Shown piece by piece: positions 45,069 to 54,810 of a stretch of 64,000 nucleotides of DNA. Under the pieces are notes generated by a model. The model saw only the letters and a list, made by a program, of their open reading frames with translations. It had not been told where the DNA came from and ran no database searches. The position numbers and the translations under genes are program-made. The DNA lies in contig JAHHHL010000011.1 in the NCBI GenBank assembly GCA_019359375.1, forward strand, positions 97,692-161,691, read 5' to 3'. This stretch comes from Lyngbya sp. HA4199-MV5 (GTDB lineage: Bacteria; Cyanobacteriota; Cyanobacteriia; Leptolyngbyales; Leptolyngbyaceae). Positions within the stretch are counted from its first letter, which is position 1. Every line of letters starts with the position of its first letter.

Positions 45069-46184
45069 GTGTTGCCTTTTAGACATTCAAACTCGTTTCT
45101 TCTAGCAGTGTGTCTGCTTTTGCCGTTAGCGAGTTGCGCCAACAGTTCCGTCGGTGAATCGTTACAAAAAACCTTTGCGGCTGACCCGAAGCTAGAAGCA
45201 AGCGCTCCGACTGAGCCATCAGCAACGCCTGCGGTCTCTACCACGCCACAACCGCTGCCTTCTGTGACAGCCAGCGAATCTCCTTCTCCGGTGCTGAGTC
45301 CGTCTATTGAGCCATCCCCTATGGTCTCTCAGCCTGGGATCACCAGCATTCCTGCTTTTTCGGATAGTACGGTGATTGGAGCGTCTGGGACTTCCGACGG
45401 TAGTGCGAATCCGGTGACGATCGCACCAGGCACCACGGACAACGCCCAGCCCCAGCCGACACCTGCGGTGATCGCGTTCACAGATCTCAGCAAAACACCA
45501 AAAGAACTCCAGCAATACGTCTCTGATCTGGCAAGGCTGGGGATTCTCACGCCAGCAACGGAGAACAGTAAAGCGACTGCTGCTGCCAATGGCACTCTCT
45601 TTGCCCCCAACAAGGTCATCACGCGTCGGGAATATGCTCGCTGGCTAGTGACGGCGAATAATCGGCTGTATGCCAGTCAGCCAGCCAAGCAGATCCGCTT
45701 AAGTACAGACAATGTTCAGCCAGCTTATCAAGATGTGCCCCGCACCGATCCAGACTTTCCAGCCATTCAGGGATTGGCAGAAGCAGGACTGCTTCCCAGT
45801 CCGCTATCGGGCGATAGTACCACCGTCACCTTTCGCCCCGATGCCCCCCTGACGCGCGAAAATCTGGTGCTGTGGAAGGTACCTGCCGATACACGACAAG
45901 CGCTACCCACTGCAAGTTTGGATGCGCTTAAGCAAACCTGGGGCTTTCAAGATGCACCTCGCATTGACCCCAAAGCCCAACGAGCCGTGTTAGCCGATTT
46001 CCAAAACGGCGACTTGTCCAACATTCGGCGTGCGTTTGGCTACACGACGCTGTTTCAACCGAAGAAGCCTGTCACTCGTGCGGAAGCTGCGGCTGCCCTC
46101 TGGTATTTTGGTTTTCAGGGCGATGGGCAGTCGGCTCAAGAGGCACTGAAGACGCTGAACGCTTCGCCGAGTGCCTCACCGTAG
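45069..46184 (+). CDS. SLH domain lipoprotein
   Basis: A 371-residue envelope protein. The N-terminus is a lipoprotein signal (LLAVCLLLPLASCANSS, lipobox Cys at about 23). A Pro/Ser/Thr linker (about 45-135) leads to S-layer-homology modules, visible as FTDLSKTPKELQQYVSDLARLGIL, FAPNKVITRREYARWLV and FQDAP...FQPKKPVTRAEAAAALWYFGF. SLH modules bind peptidoglycan-linked polysaccharide; here they are likely to link the outer envelope to the cell wall. GTG at 45069 is the most likely start (TTG 45072 is possible). It precedes ilvC by 144 bases but is unlikely to be functionally related. Confidence 0.9.
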   Translation: MLPFRHSNSFLLAVCLLLPLASCANSSVGESLQKTFAADPKLEASAPTEPSATPAVSTTPQPLPSVTASESPSPVLSPSIEPSPMVSQPGITSIPAFSDSTVIGASGTSDGSANPVTIAPGTTDNAQPQPTPAVIAFTDLSKTPKELQQYVSDLARLGILTPATENSKATAAANGTLFAPNKVITRREYARWLVTANNRLYASQPAKQIRLSTDNVQPAYQDVPRTDPDFPAIQGLAEAGLLPSPLSGDSTTVTFRPDAPLTRENLVLWKVPADTRQALPTASLDALKQTWGFQDAPRIDPKAQRAVLADFQNGDLSNIRRAFGYTTLFQPKKPVTRAEAAAALWYFGFQGDGQSAQEALKTLNASPSASP

Positions 46185-46328
46185 GATCGCTACAGATTGC
46201 CATCGGCTTGGTTTAACAGAGATCAAAACGTCCCCTGACCTCTCTCGTCCCCTTTCCCCGCTGTCCCCTGGGATCTGATAAAATTCTGAGTTTGCACAGA
46301 ACTCGACCCTCGCAAGGAGACTCCCACT

Positions 46329-47324
46329 ATGGCGCGGATGTATTACGACGCGGATGCCAATTTAGATTTGCTGGCTGGAAAGACGATCGCGATCGTCGGC
46401 TACGGTTCTCAAGGTCATGCCCATGCGCTGAACCTGAAAGATAGCGGCATGAATGTCATTGTCGGGCTGTATCCCGGCAGCAAGTCAGCAATTAAGGCAA
46501 AGGAGTCTGGGCTAACGGTGTATCCAGTCGAGGAAGCTGCCAAACGGGCTGATTTCATCATGATCTTGCTGCCGGATGAAGTGCAGAAAACGGTCTACAC
46601 CAACGAAATTGAGCCGCATCTGACCGAAGGCAAGGTGCTGGCGTTTGCCCACGGGTTCAACATCCACTTTGCTCAGGTTGTGCCTCCCAGCAATATTGAT
46701 GTGGTGATGGTGGCTCCCAAAGGTCCAGGGCATCTGGTGCGCCGTACTTACGAACAAGGCGAAGGGGTGCCATGCCTGTTTGCGGTGTTTCAGGATGCAT
46801 CAGGTCAGGCACGCGATCGGGCAATGGCGTATGCCAAAGGCGTGGGCGGCACCCGTGCAGGTATCCTCGAAACCACTTTCTGCGAAGAAACCGAAACCGA
46901 CCTCTTTGGGGAACAGGTTGTACTCTGCGGTGGCTTGACGGCTCTCATCAAGTCGGGCTTTGAAACGCTGGTTGAGGCGGGCTACCAGCCTGAAGTCGCT
47001 TATTTTGAGTGTCTCCACGAAGTCAAGCTCATTGTGGACTTGATCGTGGAAGGTGGACTGGCAAAAATGCGCGACAGCATCTCCAACACCGCTGAGTATG
47101 GCGACTTTACGCGCGGTCCTCGCATTGTGAATGACGAAACGCGTGCCGAGATGCGGAAGGTTCTGCACGAAATCCAAACGGGTCAGTTTGCCCGCGAGTT
47201 TGTGTTGGAAAACCAGTCTGGCAAACCGGGCTTTACCGCCATGCGTCGTCGGGAAGCTGAGCATCCGATCGAAGCGGTGGGTAAAGATTTACGTGCCATG
47301 TTTAGCTGGCTGAAAAAGGCTTAG
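46329..47324 (+). CDS. ilvC: Ketol-acid reductoisomerase
   Basis: A 331-residue class I KARI. The N-terminal Rossmann domain has the nucleotide motif [17 protein letters not shown], and a GSKSA loop follows. The all-helical C-terminal half keeps the catalytic acidic residues in [26 protein letters not shown], and the second group in [19 protein letters not shown]. It isomerises and reduces acetolactate/acetohydroxybutyrate with NADPH in branched-chain amino acid synthesis. The start ATG 46329 follows an AAGGAGA ribosome site at about 9 bases. Length is normal for the family. It appears monocistronic. Confidence 0.98.
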   Translation: MARMYYDADANLDLLAGKTIAIVGYGSQGHAHALNLKDSGMNVIVGLYPGSKSAIKAKESGLTVYPVEEAAKRADFIMILLPDEVQKTVYTNEIEPHLTEGKVLAFAHGFNIHFAQVVPPSNIDVVMVAPKGPGHLVRRTYEQGEGVPCLFAVFQDASGQARDRAMAYAKGVGGTRAGILETTFCEETETDLFGEQVVLCGGLTALIKSGFETLVEAGYQPEVAYFECLHEVKLIVDLIVEGGLAKMRDSISNTAEYGDFTRGPRIVNDETRAEMRKVLHEIQTGQFAREFVLENQSGKPGFTAMRRREAEHPIEAVGKDLRAMFSWLKKA

Positions 47325-47778
47325 GCTCGTGGATTCATTAAGGTGTCATTCCCTACGTAGGGACGTGCCATGCGGTAGACGATCCTTGCCGTCGCCCAGA
47401 GTGATCTGCCGCATGCCGCGCCCGTACAATTAAAAGGCTGAGGTTGTCGAAGTAATTAACTTCTCATCCTTAGCGGCTAAAAGCCGTGGGTGAACAGCGG
47501 CTTGCCTTTCACGCCATCAGGTTGCTGTTGCATTGTCCTGAGTACGACAAATTTGTGGTGAAGAATGGGAGTAGTCATATTCTTCACCTGTTGAAACCTG
47601 CTAAAGTTTAGCGGAAAGTTGGTCAGGATATCCTTAAAACCAGCCTTCTGAATTGTCCGAGGTTGCGTTTGAGCTGAGGGCGCGATCGCCTTGCGTCCCT
47701 TTTGCGTATTCTTTTTACTCTCGTAGCAATCTAGACATCCAATCATTTACCTGTCATTCATCTATATAGAGTGCCTTC
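47325..47778. other. Intergenic stretch with palindrome fragment
   Basis: No reliable gene in 454 bases. TAGGGACGTGCCATGC near 47360 is a half-copy of the GTAGGG-type palindrome also seen at 25006 and 60330, and CCTACGTAGG is a perfect 10-base palindrome at 47352-47361. A minus frame at 47477-47746 has no recognised family. Confidence 0.45.
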
Positions 47779-48387
47779 ATGACCGAATGGATTACCCAAA
47801 CAATGACATCTCTAGGCTATCTGGGGATTGGGCTGCTGATGTTTTTGGAAAATTTGTTTCCGCCCATTCCTTCAGAGCTCATTATGCCGCTGGCTGGGTT
47901 TACCATCGCGCAGGGCAAAATGAGCTTCATTCCAGCCGTGCTAGCCGGCATCATTGGTACGATGGTTGGAGCCTTGCCCTGGTACTATGCAGGTCAGCTT
48001 GTGGGCGAGCGACGACTTCGCCGTTTAGCCGATCGCTATGGTAAGTGGCTGACAATCTCCAGCAAAGATATCGACAAAGCCAATCGCTGGTTTAATCGTC
48101 ACGGTGCTAAGACTGTGCTGTTTTGTCGCCTCATTCCAGGAGTGAGAACGCTGATTTCACTACCCGCAGGCATCAACCAGATGCCGATCGGACTCTTTCT
48201 ACTGTATTCCACCATCGGAACCGCGCTGTGGGTGACGCTACTCACTGCGTTAGGGTATTTCTTGGGTCGTAACTATAGCCTCGTCGAAGTTTATTTAGCA
48301 CCCGTTTCCAAGCTAGTACTCCTGGGCTTAATCGTGGCGTTTATCGGCTGGATCATTCTTCGCAAAAAGCGTAAGGTAGCTGATTAA
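47779..48387 (+). CDS. DedA family (VTT domain) membrane protein
   Basis: A 202-residue polytopic protein. The DedA/VTT core spans about 10-175 with four to five hydrophobic segments. Diagnostic motifs are FLENLFPPIPSELIMPLAGF (re-entrant loop with Pro and Glu) and FCRLIPGVRTLISLPAGINQM, where FCRLIPGVR carries the conserved Arg. DedA proteins act as lipid or phospholipid-carrier flippases for envelope biogenesis. A second DedA gene lies 142 bases downstream on the same strand, then an ABC exporter. It is distinct in sequence from its neighbour, so the pair is not a recent duplication. Confidence 0.93.
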   Translation: MTEWITQTMTSLGYLGIGLLMFLENLFPPIPSELIMPLAGFTIAQGKMSFIPAVLAGIIGTMVGALPWYYAGQLVGERRLRRLADRYGKWLTISSKDIDKANRWFNRHGAKTVLFCRLIPGVRTLISLPAGINQMPIGLFLLYSTIGTALWVTLLTALGYFLGRNYSLVEVYLAPVSKLVLLGLIVAFIGWIILRKKRKVAD

Positions 48388-48529
48388 TCTTCGTGACAAG
48401 GCGGAACACATGCAAGACGTTCTGGGTCAATGTGCCAACAGCCCAAAACGCCGATCTGCTTGACTAGGACTTACACAAGTTCGATCCCCCAACCTCGACT
48501 TTAGATCACCACCAGGAGACTAATCGATT

Positions 48530-49141
48530 ATGGATGAGCATTTGAAGCCGCTCCTAACCGCGTGCGGTTACTGGGGTGGGCATCTGGCGATCTGGGCAGT
48601 GGTATTTGCCGAGTCGGGTTTATTCATTGGGTTCTTTCTGCCAGGAGACAGTCTGCTTTTCACAGCGGGCATTCTGGCCTCTCAGAACTTGCTCAATATC
48701 CAGCTTCTCGTAGTCGGCGCTTTGATCTGTGCCGTTGTGGGGGATAATGTTGGCTATATCACGGGTCACAAATTTGGTCGCCGCTTGTTCCGCAAGGAAG
48801 ACTCCTGGCTCTTTCACAAAAAACACCTGATTACAGCCCAAAGGTTCTATGACAAGCATGGTAAGAAAACTATTGTGCTGGCGCGTTTTATGCCGATCGT
48901 CCGTACCTTTGCACCGATCGTCGCAGGTATTGGCGCAATGCACTATCGCACGTTTATCACCTACAACCTGATTGGCGGCTTTGTCTGGACGTTTGGCATT
49001 ACGCTGTTGGGTTACTTTCTGGGCAAAACGATTCCCGATGTCGATAAGTATCTGTTGCCAATCCTTGGGGTTATTCTTGTTGTTTCCATTGCCCCATCGA
49101 TTTTGCACCTTTATCAAGAAAGCAAATCAAACAAACCTTGA
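48530..49141 (+). CDS. DedA family (VTT domain) membrane protein, second
   Basis: A 203-residue DedA/VTT protein. Motifs include FAESGLFIGFFLPGDSLLFTAGIL and FYDKHGKKTIVLARFMPIVRTFAPIVAGIG, split by membrane segments, with the conserved Arg in LARFMPIVRTF and a GDNVGYITGHKFGR segment. The chain ends right where the ABC exporter begins: its TGA at 49139-49141 overlaps the TTG start of that gene, so the two are translationally coupled. A coupled lipid flippase-type protein and ABC exporter suggests a joint role in moving an envelope lipid or intermediate. Confidence 0.93.
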   Translation: MDEHLKPLLTACGYWGGHLAIWAVVFAESGLFIGFFLPGDSLLFTAGILASQNLLNIQLLVVGALICAVVGDNVGYITGHKFGRRLFRKEDSWLFHKKHLITAQRFYDKHGKKTIVLARFMPIVRTFAPIVAGIGAMHYRTFITYNLIGGFVWTFGITLLGYFLGKTIPDVDKYLLPILGVILVVSIAPSILHLYQESKSNKP

Positions 49142-50865
49142 ACGCACGCGATCGCTACTGGCAGCTTCTTGATTACATTCGACCGCATGGTCGCACGATC
49201 ATTCAAGCACTGTTCTGTACGCTCATTTTCACCGCGATCTGGCCTGTTTTGGCGTGGATTGCGGGCAAAATGACGGTCTTGATTGCACAGAGCAATGTGC
49301 TGGCGATCGCGCAATTAGCTGGTATCAGTACGATCGTCTTCCTGGCGCAAAAGCTTGCCCTGTATGGACAAGATTCGCTGATGGCGAAGGCGGCACTCGC
49401 CATTACCCTGGATCTACGCAAACAGGTTTACGCCCATCTCCAGCGGCTCAGCCTTAGCTACTTTGAAACGGCTCAGAGCGGTGATCTTGCGTATCGGCTG
49501 ACGGAAGATGTCGATCGCATTGGCGAAGTCGTCAACAAAGTCTTTCATCAGTTTGTACCAAGCGTCCTGCAACTGGTGGTTGTGTTGGGCTACATGGTTT
49601 ATCTGAACTGGCAATTGACGCTGGCAACCCTGATTATTGCGCCCCTCATGGCACTGCTCATTACCTGGTTTGGGGAGCAGCTTCGTCAACTCTCCTACCG
49701 CAGCCAGAGCCGTGTGTCGGATCTCTCAGCTTTACTGGTCGAGGTTTTCAGCGGCATGAGGTTGGTGCAAGCGTTTGCCGCTGAAGACTACATGCTCGAT
49801 CGCTTTGGGCGAGAGGCTGAGCGCAACCGTCGAGCGCGCTTTCGGGCAGAACAGCTCAAAGCCATTCAAATGCCCGTAGTCGGGTTTCTCGAATCGTTGA
49901 GCCTGCTGTTTCTGCTGCTTTTAGGCGGCTGGCAGGTGTCGCAAAAAAATCTGACCGGGGGAGAATTTGTCAGCTATCTGACGGCAGTGGTGATGCTGAT
50001 CGACCCCATCTCGCTCATCACCAGCAACTACAACGAATTTAAGCAGGGAGAAGCTTCCCTCGATCGTATCTTTGAACTGCTGGATATTCAGCCGACGGTC
50101 GTTGAACAGGCGGGTGCGTTCACGCTACCTCCGGTGACTGGCAAAGTAGAGTATCGCAACGTGAGCTTTGCCTACAAGCCCGACCAGCCCGTGCTCAAAA
50201 ACTTGAGCCTGTTGGCTTTACCGGGAGAAGCGATCGCCCTGGTTGGGTCTTCTGGTGCAGGCAAAACGACTCTGGCAAATCTCCTGCCCCGTTTTTACGA
50301 TCCCCAGGTTGGGCAGATTTTTATTGATGGTGTGGACGTTAGGGATGTCACCCTCAGCAGTTTGCGCCGTCAGATTGGCATTGTGCCGCAAGAAACCATT
50401 CTTTTTGCAGGCACGATCGCCCAAAATATTGCGTTTGGGCAAGGGGATCTGGATCTGGATGCGGTGCAAAACGCCGCCAAAATTGCCAATGCCCACCAGT
50501 TTATTGACGAATTTTCGCAAGGCTATCAAACCTGGCTGGGTGAGCGGGGCGTGAATCTCTCCGGCGGACAGCGCCAACGGTTAGCGATCGCCCGTGCGGT
50601 GCTGCTCAACCCCCGCATCCTCATTTTGGATGAAGCCACCTCAGCCCTCGATTCTGAATCGGAAGCCCTGGTGCAAGAGGCGCTTGAACGTTTAATGCAG
50701 AATCGGACTGTGTTTATCATTGCCCATCGCCTCGCTACTGTGCGCCGAGCCGATCGCATCCTGGTGCTAGAGCAAGGGCAGGTTGTCGAATCGGGCACCC
50801 ACGCCGAACTCTTAGACAAAGGCGGGCGCTATGCTCGGTTCTACGCACAGCAGTTTCAGGATTAA
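49138..50865 (+). CDS. ABC transporter, fused membrane and ATPase domains (MsbA/LmrA-like exporter)
   Basis: A 575-residue half-transporter: six transmembrane helices (about 20-290) and an ATPase domain (about 335-575). Walker A is GSSGAGKTT, the signature is LSGGQRQR, Walker B is ILILDEATS, and AHRLATVRRADRI supplies the H-loop. It should act as a homodimer exporting lipids or hydrophobic compounds. The start codon is TTG, within the DedA stop (TTGA), and no other start near there fits. It closes a group of three envelope genes. Confidence 0.95.
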   Translation: MNARDRYWQLLDYIRPHGRTIIQALFCTLIFTAIWPVLAWIAGKMTVLIAQSNVLAIAQLAGISTIVFLAQKLALYGQDSLMAKAALAITLDLRKQVYAHLQRLSLSYFETAQSGDLAYRLTEDVDRIGEVVNKVFHQFVPSVLQLVVVLGYMVYLNWQLTLATLIIAPLMALLITWFGEQLRQLSYRSQSRVSDLSALLVEVFSGMRLVQAFAAEDYMLDRFGREAERNRRARFRAEQLKAIQMPVVGFLESLSLLFLLLLGGWQVSQKNLTGGEFVSYLTAVVMLIDPISLITSNYNEFKQGEASLDRIFELLDIQPTVVEQAGAFTLPPVTGKVEYRNVSFAYKPDQPVLKNLSLLALPGEAIALVGSSGAGKTTLANLLPRFYDPQVGQIFIDGVDVRDVTLSSLRRQIGIVPQETILFAGTIAQNIAFGQGDLDLDAVQNAAKIANAHQFIDEFSQGYQTWLGERGVNLSGGQRQRLAIARAVLLNPRILILDEATSALDSESEALVQEALERLMQNRTVFIIAHRLATVRRADRILVLEQGQVVESGTHAELLDKGGRYARFYAQQFQD

Positions 50866-50886
50866 CGCGGCAGGCAGTCTGCACGA

Positions 50887-53166
50887 CTATTTAAAGTAAA
50901 TCAACAGATTCAGCCCCGGAATGGTGCGCGAAAGCGTCCAGAGCAGCAGAGCAATGTAAAGAATGCCCAGCCCCCACTGATACCAGACGAGCGCGGTAAT
51001 GTAACCCGGCAGATGTTCATCGCGCAGGCGAATGTCGTTGAAGCCAAACTTGAGCAGGTTGTTGAGGCTGAAATCGAAGTAGTTAAGCCAGCTCCAGCGG
51101 CGATCCCAGAGTATGGGGATGTAGCGTTCACGAAACATCTCGAAACGGGGAATGGTGGGTAGTCGTCCGATGAGAATCCGCAACTGGCGCAGTGAACCTT
51201 CTTCGGTGAAGTAGCTCACATCCATGAGGGGATGATAGCGACCCACTTTATACAGCCGTATCGTCAGAAGTGCGGGAACGGGAATGATGAGTGCGGCAAT
51301 GCTGGCAAGGGTCAGCCAGGGACGATCGGCGGCTCGAAAGATGGAAACTAAGCCCCAAAACGACAGCGCGCCAAACAGCGTCAAAACCCAGATGGTTTCT
51401 GAAACCGTTGGCAGAATGGGCTTTGGGGTCATGCGTCGCCATCGATCGACCAACCAGAACAGCACCCCAAAGTAGGCACTTGCCACCAATCCCACTCCAA
51501 AAATGAGCCAGAAATCCGTGCCATAGCGCGTCAGCAGCAGCAATTGGCTTAAGCCCAACCAACTCAAGCCCGCGGTCAGGCGATTGAGTGCTTCCAGGCT
51601 GGGCGGCACAGCTTCTTTGGCAATAATGCGATCGCGCACATTGATGTACGTCGCCAGATCCACACTCCCTACAATCAACAGATCTGCCGTATTCCGAAAC
51701 GGTTGCTGAGTACGGCGTTGTGCGATCGCCTCTGCCTGCGTTTTCGAGAATCCGACCGCCATCAATTGCGCGATCGGTGCTGTGTTGATGTTCATGCCCA
51801 CCAATTGCTGGCGCAACTCTCGCAGGCGCAACCGTTCTCGCATGTATTCCAACTGGTTTGCATCCGGGATTTGCTCCAGTCTGCGAAAATTTCGTACCAG
51901 TTCCCGCAGCAGGTTTTCGTTGCCTTGCAGGGCTGGCACTGAGATGACACGGCTAATCTGACCTGGATTACCGATAATTTTGGCGCGATCGGAATCAAAC
52001 CGCAGCCCCGGCACATTCAAATATGCGCCCTTCGCAAACCCGGTATAGCCAAACTCGGCGCGATCGAGAATAGAGGCTCCCCGCAAGTTCACCGGACGAT
52101 TGAACTGTGCTTCTCGGAACAGCACCGTTTTCTCAAACACCGCATCCGTGAGAAAAAACGACTGGTTGAACGTCCCTTTCGTAAAAATCGCCTGATCTTG
52201 CCAGTGCGCCTGGGCAAAGTCTGCATTGCCCAACCATTGCACCCGCATAAAGTTCGTCGGCTGCTGAAACAGCGCTTGATTGAAGTTTGCCGTCGCCTGA
52301 AATTCGCTGTTCTGAAAATTCACGGCACCCAGCCACTGCGACTGCGTAAATTCTGCCTTAGCAAAGAAAATACTGCTCCGAAACCGAGCATCCCGTTCAA
52401 ACGTCGCGCCTGCAAAGCTCACCTGCTGACTCAACCGTGCCTGAGACCAATCCGCCAACTGAGCAAACTGGACGCTTTGCGCCTCTACCCGATTGAGAAA
52501 AAACGTGTTGGTGAAGTCAGCAAACCCCGCAAAGCGCGTCTGAATCAGCTTGAGGGAACCTCGAAACACCGTAATTTGCAAGGGTGCGGGGGGAGTGCCG
52601 CCATCGGGGGTAGACAACAACGACTGCGATAGGGTGCTCAGGCGTGAGAGCAACCGTCGATCGCGCTGAAGCTGCTTTTGCTCAGCAGGGGTGAAAATGG
52701 GCGACAGCGATTCTCCATACAAGGGTGCCCGTAGCCCTAACTGGCTAATTTTAAACTCGCCCTGGATTTGGGAATAGCTGAGATCCAACCCAACTGGCGT
52801 ACCCGGTCGCTGAAGCTGTCCCTTCACCAGACCATAGAACTGATCACGAAAGGCAGCGTTTTCGGAGCGCAAGTCGATCGTCAAACGGCTCAAATCCAGA
52901 ATGCGCCCCCCTTCACTCTGCATCGGATTTTTCAGCCGCTCTTGCAACAGTTCCAGAGTCAGCGGCACTCGATCGGGCTGTGCGATCGCCGCCCACAGGG
53001 GTTGAGGCAAACTGGTCAACGTCACTACTGCCCACACCAGCAGCAACAGCAAAGAGTAGAACGGGTTTCGAGACACTACGATCGCTCTGGAACAGGCTGC
53101 TATCAGAATACCGATAACCGTGTCGCTGTGGGAGGCGATACCAAACATCTTAGGGCGCGTCATCAA
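50887..53166 (-). CDS. Pentapeptide-repeat, helix-hairpin-helix and membrane-domain fusion protein
   Basis: A 759-residue fusion. An N-terminal hydrophobic segment (FYSLLLLLVWAVVTLTSL, about 37-55) suggests export or anchoring. A pentapeptide-like beta-helix follows (about 210-385, for example AVNFQNSEFQATANFNQALF). A helix-hairpin-helix-type region comes next (about 460-510, MNINTAPIAQLMAVGFSKTQAEAIAQR). The C-terminal half (about 535-759) has four or so transmembrane helices (WLIFGVGLVASAYFGVLFWLVD, LASIAALIIPVPALLTIRLY). The first ATG (53166) lies inside a MITE terminal repeat; the ATG at 53148 (MFGIASH) lies just outside it. Function is unknown; the C-terminus may be a channel. Confidence 0.75.
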   Translation of the reverse strand: MMTRPKMFGIASHSDTVIGILIAACSRAIVVSRNPFYSLLLLLVWAVVTLTSLPQPLWAAIAQPDRVPLTLELLQERLKNPMQSEGGRILDLSRLTIDLRSENAAFRDQFYGLVKGQLQRPGTPVGLDLSYSQIQGEFKISQLGLRAPLYGESLSPIFTPAEQKQLQRDRRLLSRLSTLSQSLLSTPDGGTPPAPLQITVFRGSLKLIQTRFAGFADFTNTFFLNRVEAQSVQFAQLADWSQARLSQQVSFAGATFERDARFRSSIFFAKAEFTQSQWLGAVNFQNSEFQATANFNQALFQQPTNFMRVQWLGNADFAQAHWQDQAIFTKGTFNQSFFLTDAVFEKTVLFREAQFNRPVNLRGASILDRAEFGYTGFAKGAYLNVPGLRFDSDRAKIIGNPGQISRVISVPALQGNENLLRELVRNFRRLEQIPDANQLEYMRERLRLRELRQQLVGMNINTAPIAQLMAVGFSKTQAEAIAQRRTQQPFRNTADLLIVGSVDLATYINVRDRIIAKEAVPPSLEALNRLTAGLSWLGLSQLLLLTRYGTDFWLIFGVGLVASAYFGVLFWLVDRWRRMTPKPILPTVSETIWVLTLFGALSFWGLVSIFRAADRPWLTLASIAALIIPVPALLTIRLYKVGRYHPLMDVSYFTEEGSLRQLRILIGRLPTIPRFEMFRERYIPILWDRRWSWLNYFDFSLNNLLKFGFNDIRLRDEHLPGYITALVWYQWGLGILYIALLLWTLSRTIPGLNLLIYFK

Positions 53167-53280
53167 TTAGCTCTAAAAGCTTGCGGTATCAGCATCATCG
53201 CGCCCGTCCCAACACACCAGGCTAGGGGCTGGAACCCTTGCTATCAGTGATATGTAGTCGTAATTGATGACAGCCCCTAG
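53150..53280. mobile_element. 131-bp MITE, copy 3, overlapping the 5' end of the pentapeptide gene
   Basis: The left end TTAGGGCGCGTCATCAATTA and the right end TAATTGATGACAGCCCCTAG are inverted repeats, and the interior matches copy 2 closely. TA flanks both ends. It lies at the start of the 50887-53166 gene and supplies its first possible ATG, so the native 5' leader or promoter may have been replaced. Confidence 0.87.
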
Positions 53281-53607
53281 CGATGAGGCATTAGCGATGA
53301 GGCAAATTGCCGCGTTCGTGGTTTGACCCTTTCCAGCAATGCATGCACTGTGTCCGTTTACTCAGCGACGAAAGCTGTGCCATATCGATCGCTCCCTACT
53401 AACGCAGTTCTGGCAGTATCGCCTATCCCCCCTTAAAGCGGAAGAATCATCTTACCTTAATATTTTGATTCCGAAAATTAAAATTCCATAAGTACTGTTG
53501 TTATTACTGAATGCCTCAACGTTAAGTAGTAAGTATTACATCTGTACACAGTGTGGGTGTCTACCTCAAAGGCTCATGATTCACTCCGGTCAAAGGAACT
53601 CTTGGCA

Positions 53608-53877
53608 ATGATTGGATTTTTGATGCGCTATCGCATCCTAGAGGCAAAACTTGTGGGGCTGGAGCAGTCAAAAGCAGAACTGCAAGCAGCGAACGTCTAT
53701 GGCAAACGGCTCAAAAAGGTAGAACGTGAAATTGCTATAGTGAGAAGCAAAATGACTGTACTCCTGGCTGACGCGCAACGTTCGGAGCGACATACCGACA
53801 GCAGACGAGCGATCGATACAGATGCAACAACCAATCGCCATCGACGAACCGATCGCCCTGGTTTGCTCAGCCGATGA
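53608..53877 (+). CDS. Small coiled-coil-like hypothetical protein
   Basis: An 89-residue protein read from ATG 53608 (MIGFLMRYRILEAKLVGLEQ). Residues about 5-55 form a charged amphipathic helix (KSKAELQAANVYGKRLKKVEREIAI), likely a coiled coil; the C-terminal third is polar and low-complexity and overlaps the start of the glycosyltransferase gene (53822) in a different frame. The overlap of 56 bases weakens the case for the last residues. It may be a short helper or chance; I recognise no family. The upstream gap 53281-53607 holds no other gene. Confidence 0.45.
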   Translation: MIGFLMRYRILEAKLVGLEQSKAELQAANVYGKRLKKVEREIAIVRSKMTVLLADAQRSERHTDSRRAIDTDATTNRHRRTDRPGLLSR

Positions 53878-54799
53878 AAACTATGCCATGCCGATGGCGG
53901 CGATGCTTTGCTCGGTGTTGGCAAACCTCAAGACAAACGCACCACTGATGATTTCAGTGCTGGATGGCAACATGCGCCCAACAACCAGACAAAAGGTGCT
54001 GCGATCGCTCCAGGCTCAGCAGGTGCCGTTTCATCTAAGTTGGCTTCAGCCAGACCATACCGTGCTGCAAGGCTTACCGCTCAGCCGCCATTACACCTTA
54101 GCAGCCTACTACCGCCTGTTAATTCCCGAAGCCTTGCCAGCGAATTTCAACAAAGCTATCTACTTGGACTGCGACATCATTGTTCAGGGCAACCTGGCAG
54201 CACTCTGGCAGTTAGAGGTGGGTGATCATTACGTCCTCGCGGTTCAGGATGATTACCAGCCGCTTGTTTCCAGTCGTGGAGGCTGTGGGTTACGCAACTA
54301 CCAGGAGCTTGGGTTGGATCCAGAGCAACCCTACTTCAACTCCGGACTGCTCGTAATGAATCTCAAAAAGTGGCGAGAAGACGCGATCGGTCGCAAAGTC
54401 CTGGAGTTTTCCAGACAAAACTGGGCGTACATCCAAAATGCCGATCAGGATGGCTTAAATGCCGTCTTTCGCGGACGCTGGGGAAAGTTGAGTGAGCAGT
54501 GGAATCAGATGCCAGGAATCTACAATTACACCTCCTGGCAAGAGAGTCCTTACGATGCGATCGCCTTCCAGTCACTACGAGACAACCCGTATGTAATTCA
54601 CTTCACCAATGCAGTAAAGCCCTGGCACCATCATTGCCAGCATCCAGCGAGAGCACTGTTTTTTGCCTATCTAGACCGGACGGTTTGGAAAGGGTGGCGC
54701 GATACACTCTGGCGGCGCATTAATAGAAAGGTCAAAAAGATCCTCCATCGCTTTCACAAACGACTCAAGCCGATCACGTCAGGTAAAACTATCGAGTGA
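53822..54799 (+). CDS. Glycosyltransferase family 8 protein
   Basis: A 325-residue GT8 enzyme. The N-terminal nucleotide-sugar domain begins IALVCSADENYAMPMAAMLCSVLANL. The metal-binding DxD appears as YLDCDIIVQGNL (about 115-126), and the acceptor side keeps YFNSGLLVMNLKKWRE and DGLNAVFRGRW-type segments with the HFTNAVKPWHHH motif. Such enzymes add glucose or galactose in lipopolysaccharide or polysaccharide assembly, retaining the anomeric configuration. No signal peptide is present, so it is cytoplasmic. The start ATG 53822 overlaps the small upstream frame. No other sugar genes are adjacent. Confidence 0.93.
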   Translation: MQQPIAIDEPIALVCSADENYAMPMAAMLCSVLANLKTNAPLMISVLDGNMRPTTRQKVLRSLQAQQVPFHLSWLQPDHTVLQGLPLSRHYTLAAYYRLLIPEALPANFNKAIYLDCDIIVQGNLAALWQLEVGDHYVLAVQDDYQPLVSSRGGCGLRNYQELGLDPEQPYFNSGLLVMNLKKWREDAIGRKVLEFSRQNWAYIQNADQDGLNAVFRGRWGKLSEQWNQMPGIYNYTSWQESPYDAIAFQSLRDNPYVIHFTNAVKPWHHHCQHPARALFFAYLDRTVWKGWRDTLWRRINRKVKKILHRFHKRLKPITSGKTIE

Positions 54800-54810
54800 T
54801 CGAACAGCCA

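Noticed and set aside
47477..47746. 89-codon minus-strand frame between ilvC and the DedA gene
   Set aside because: No recognised family and mixed composition; I could not support it as a gene.
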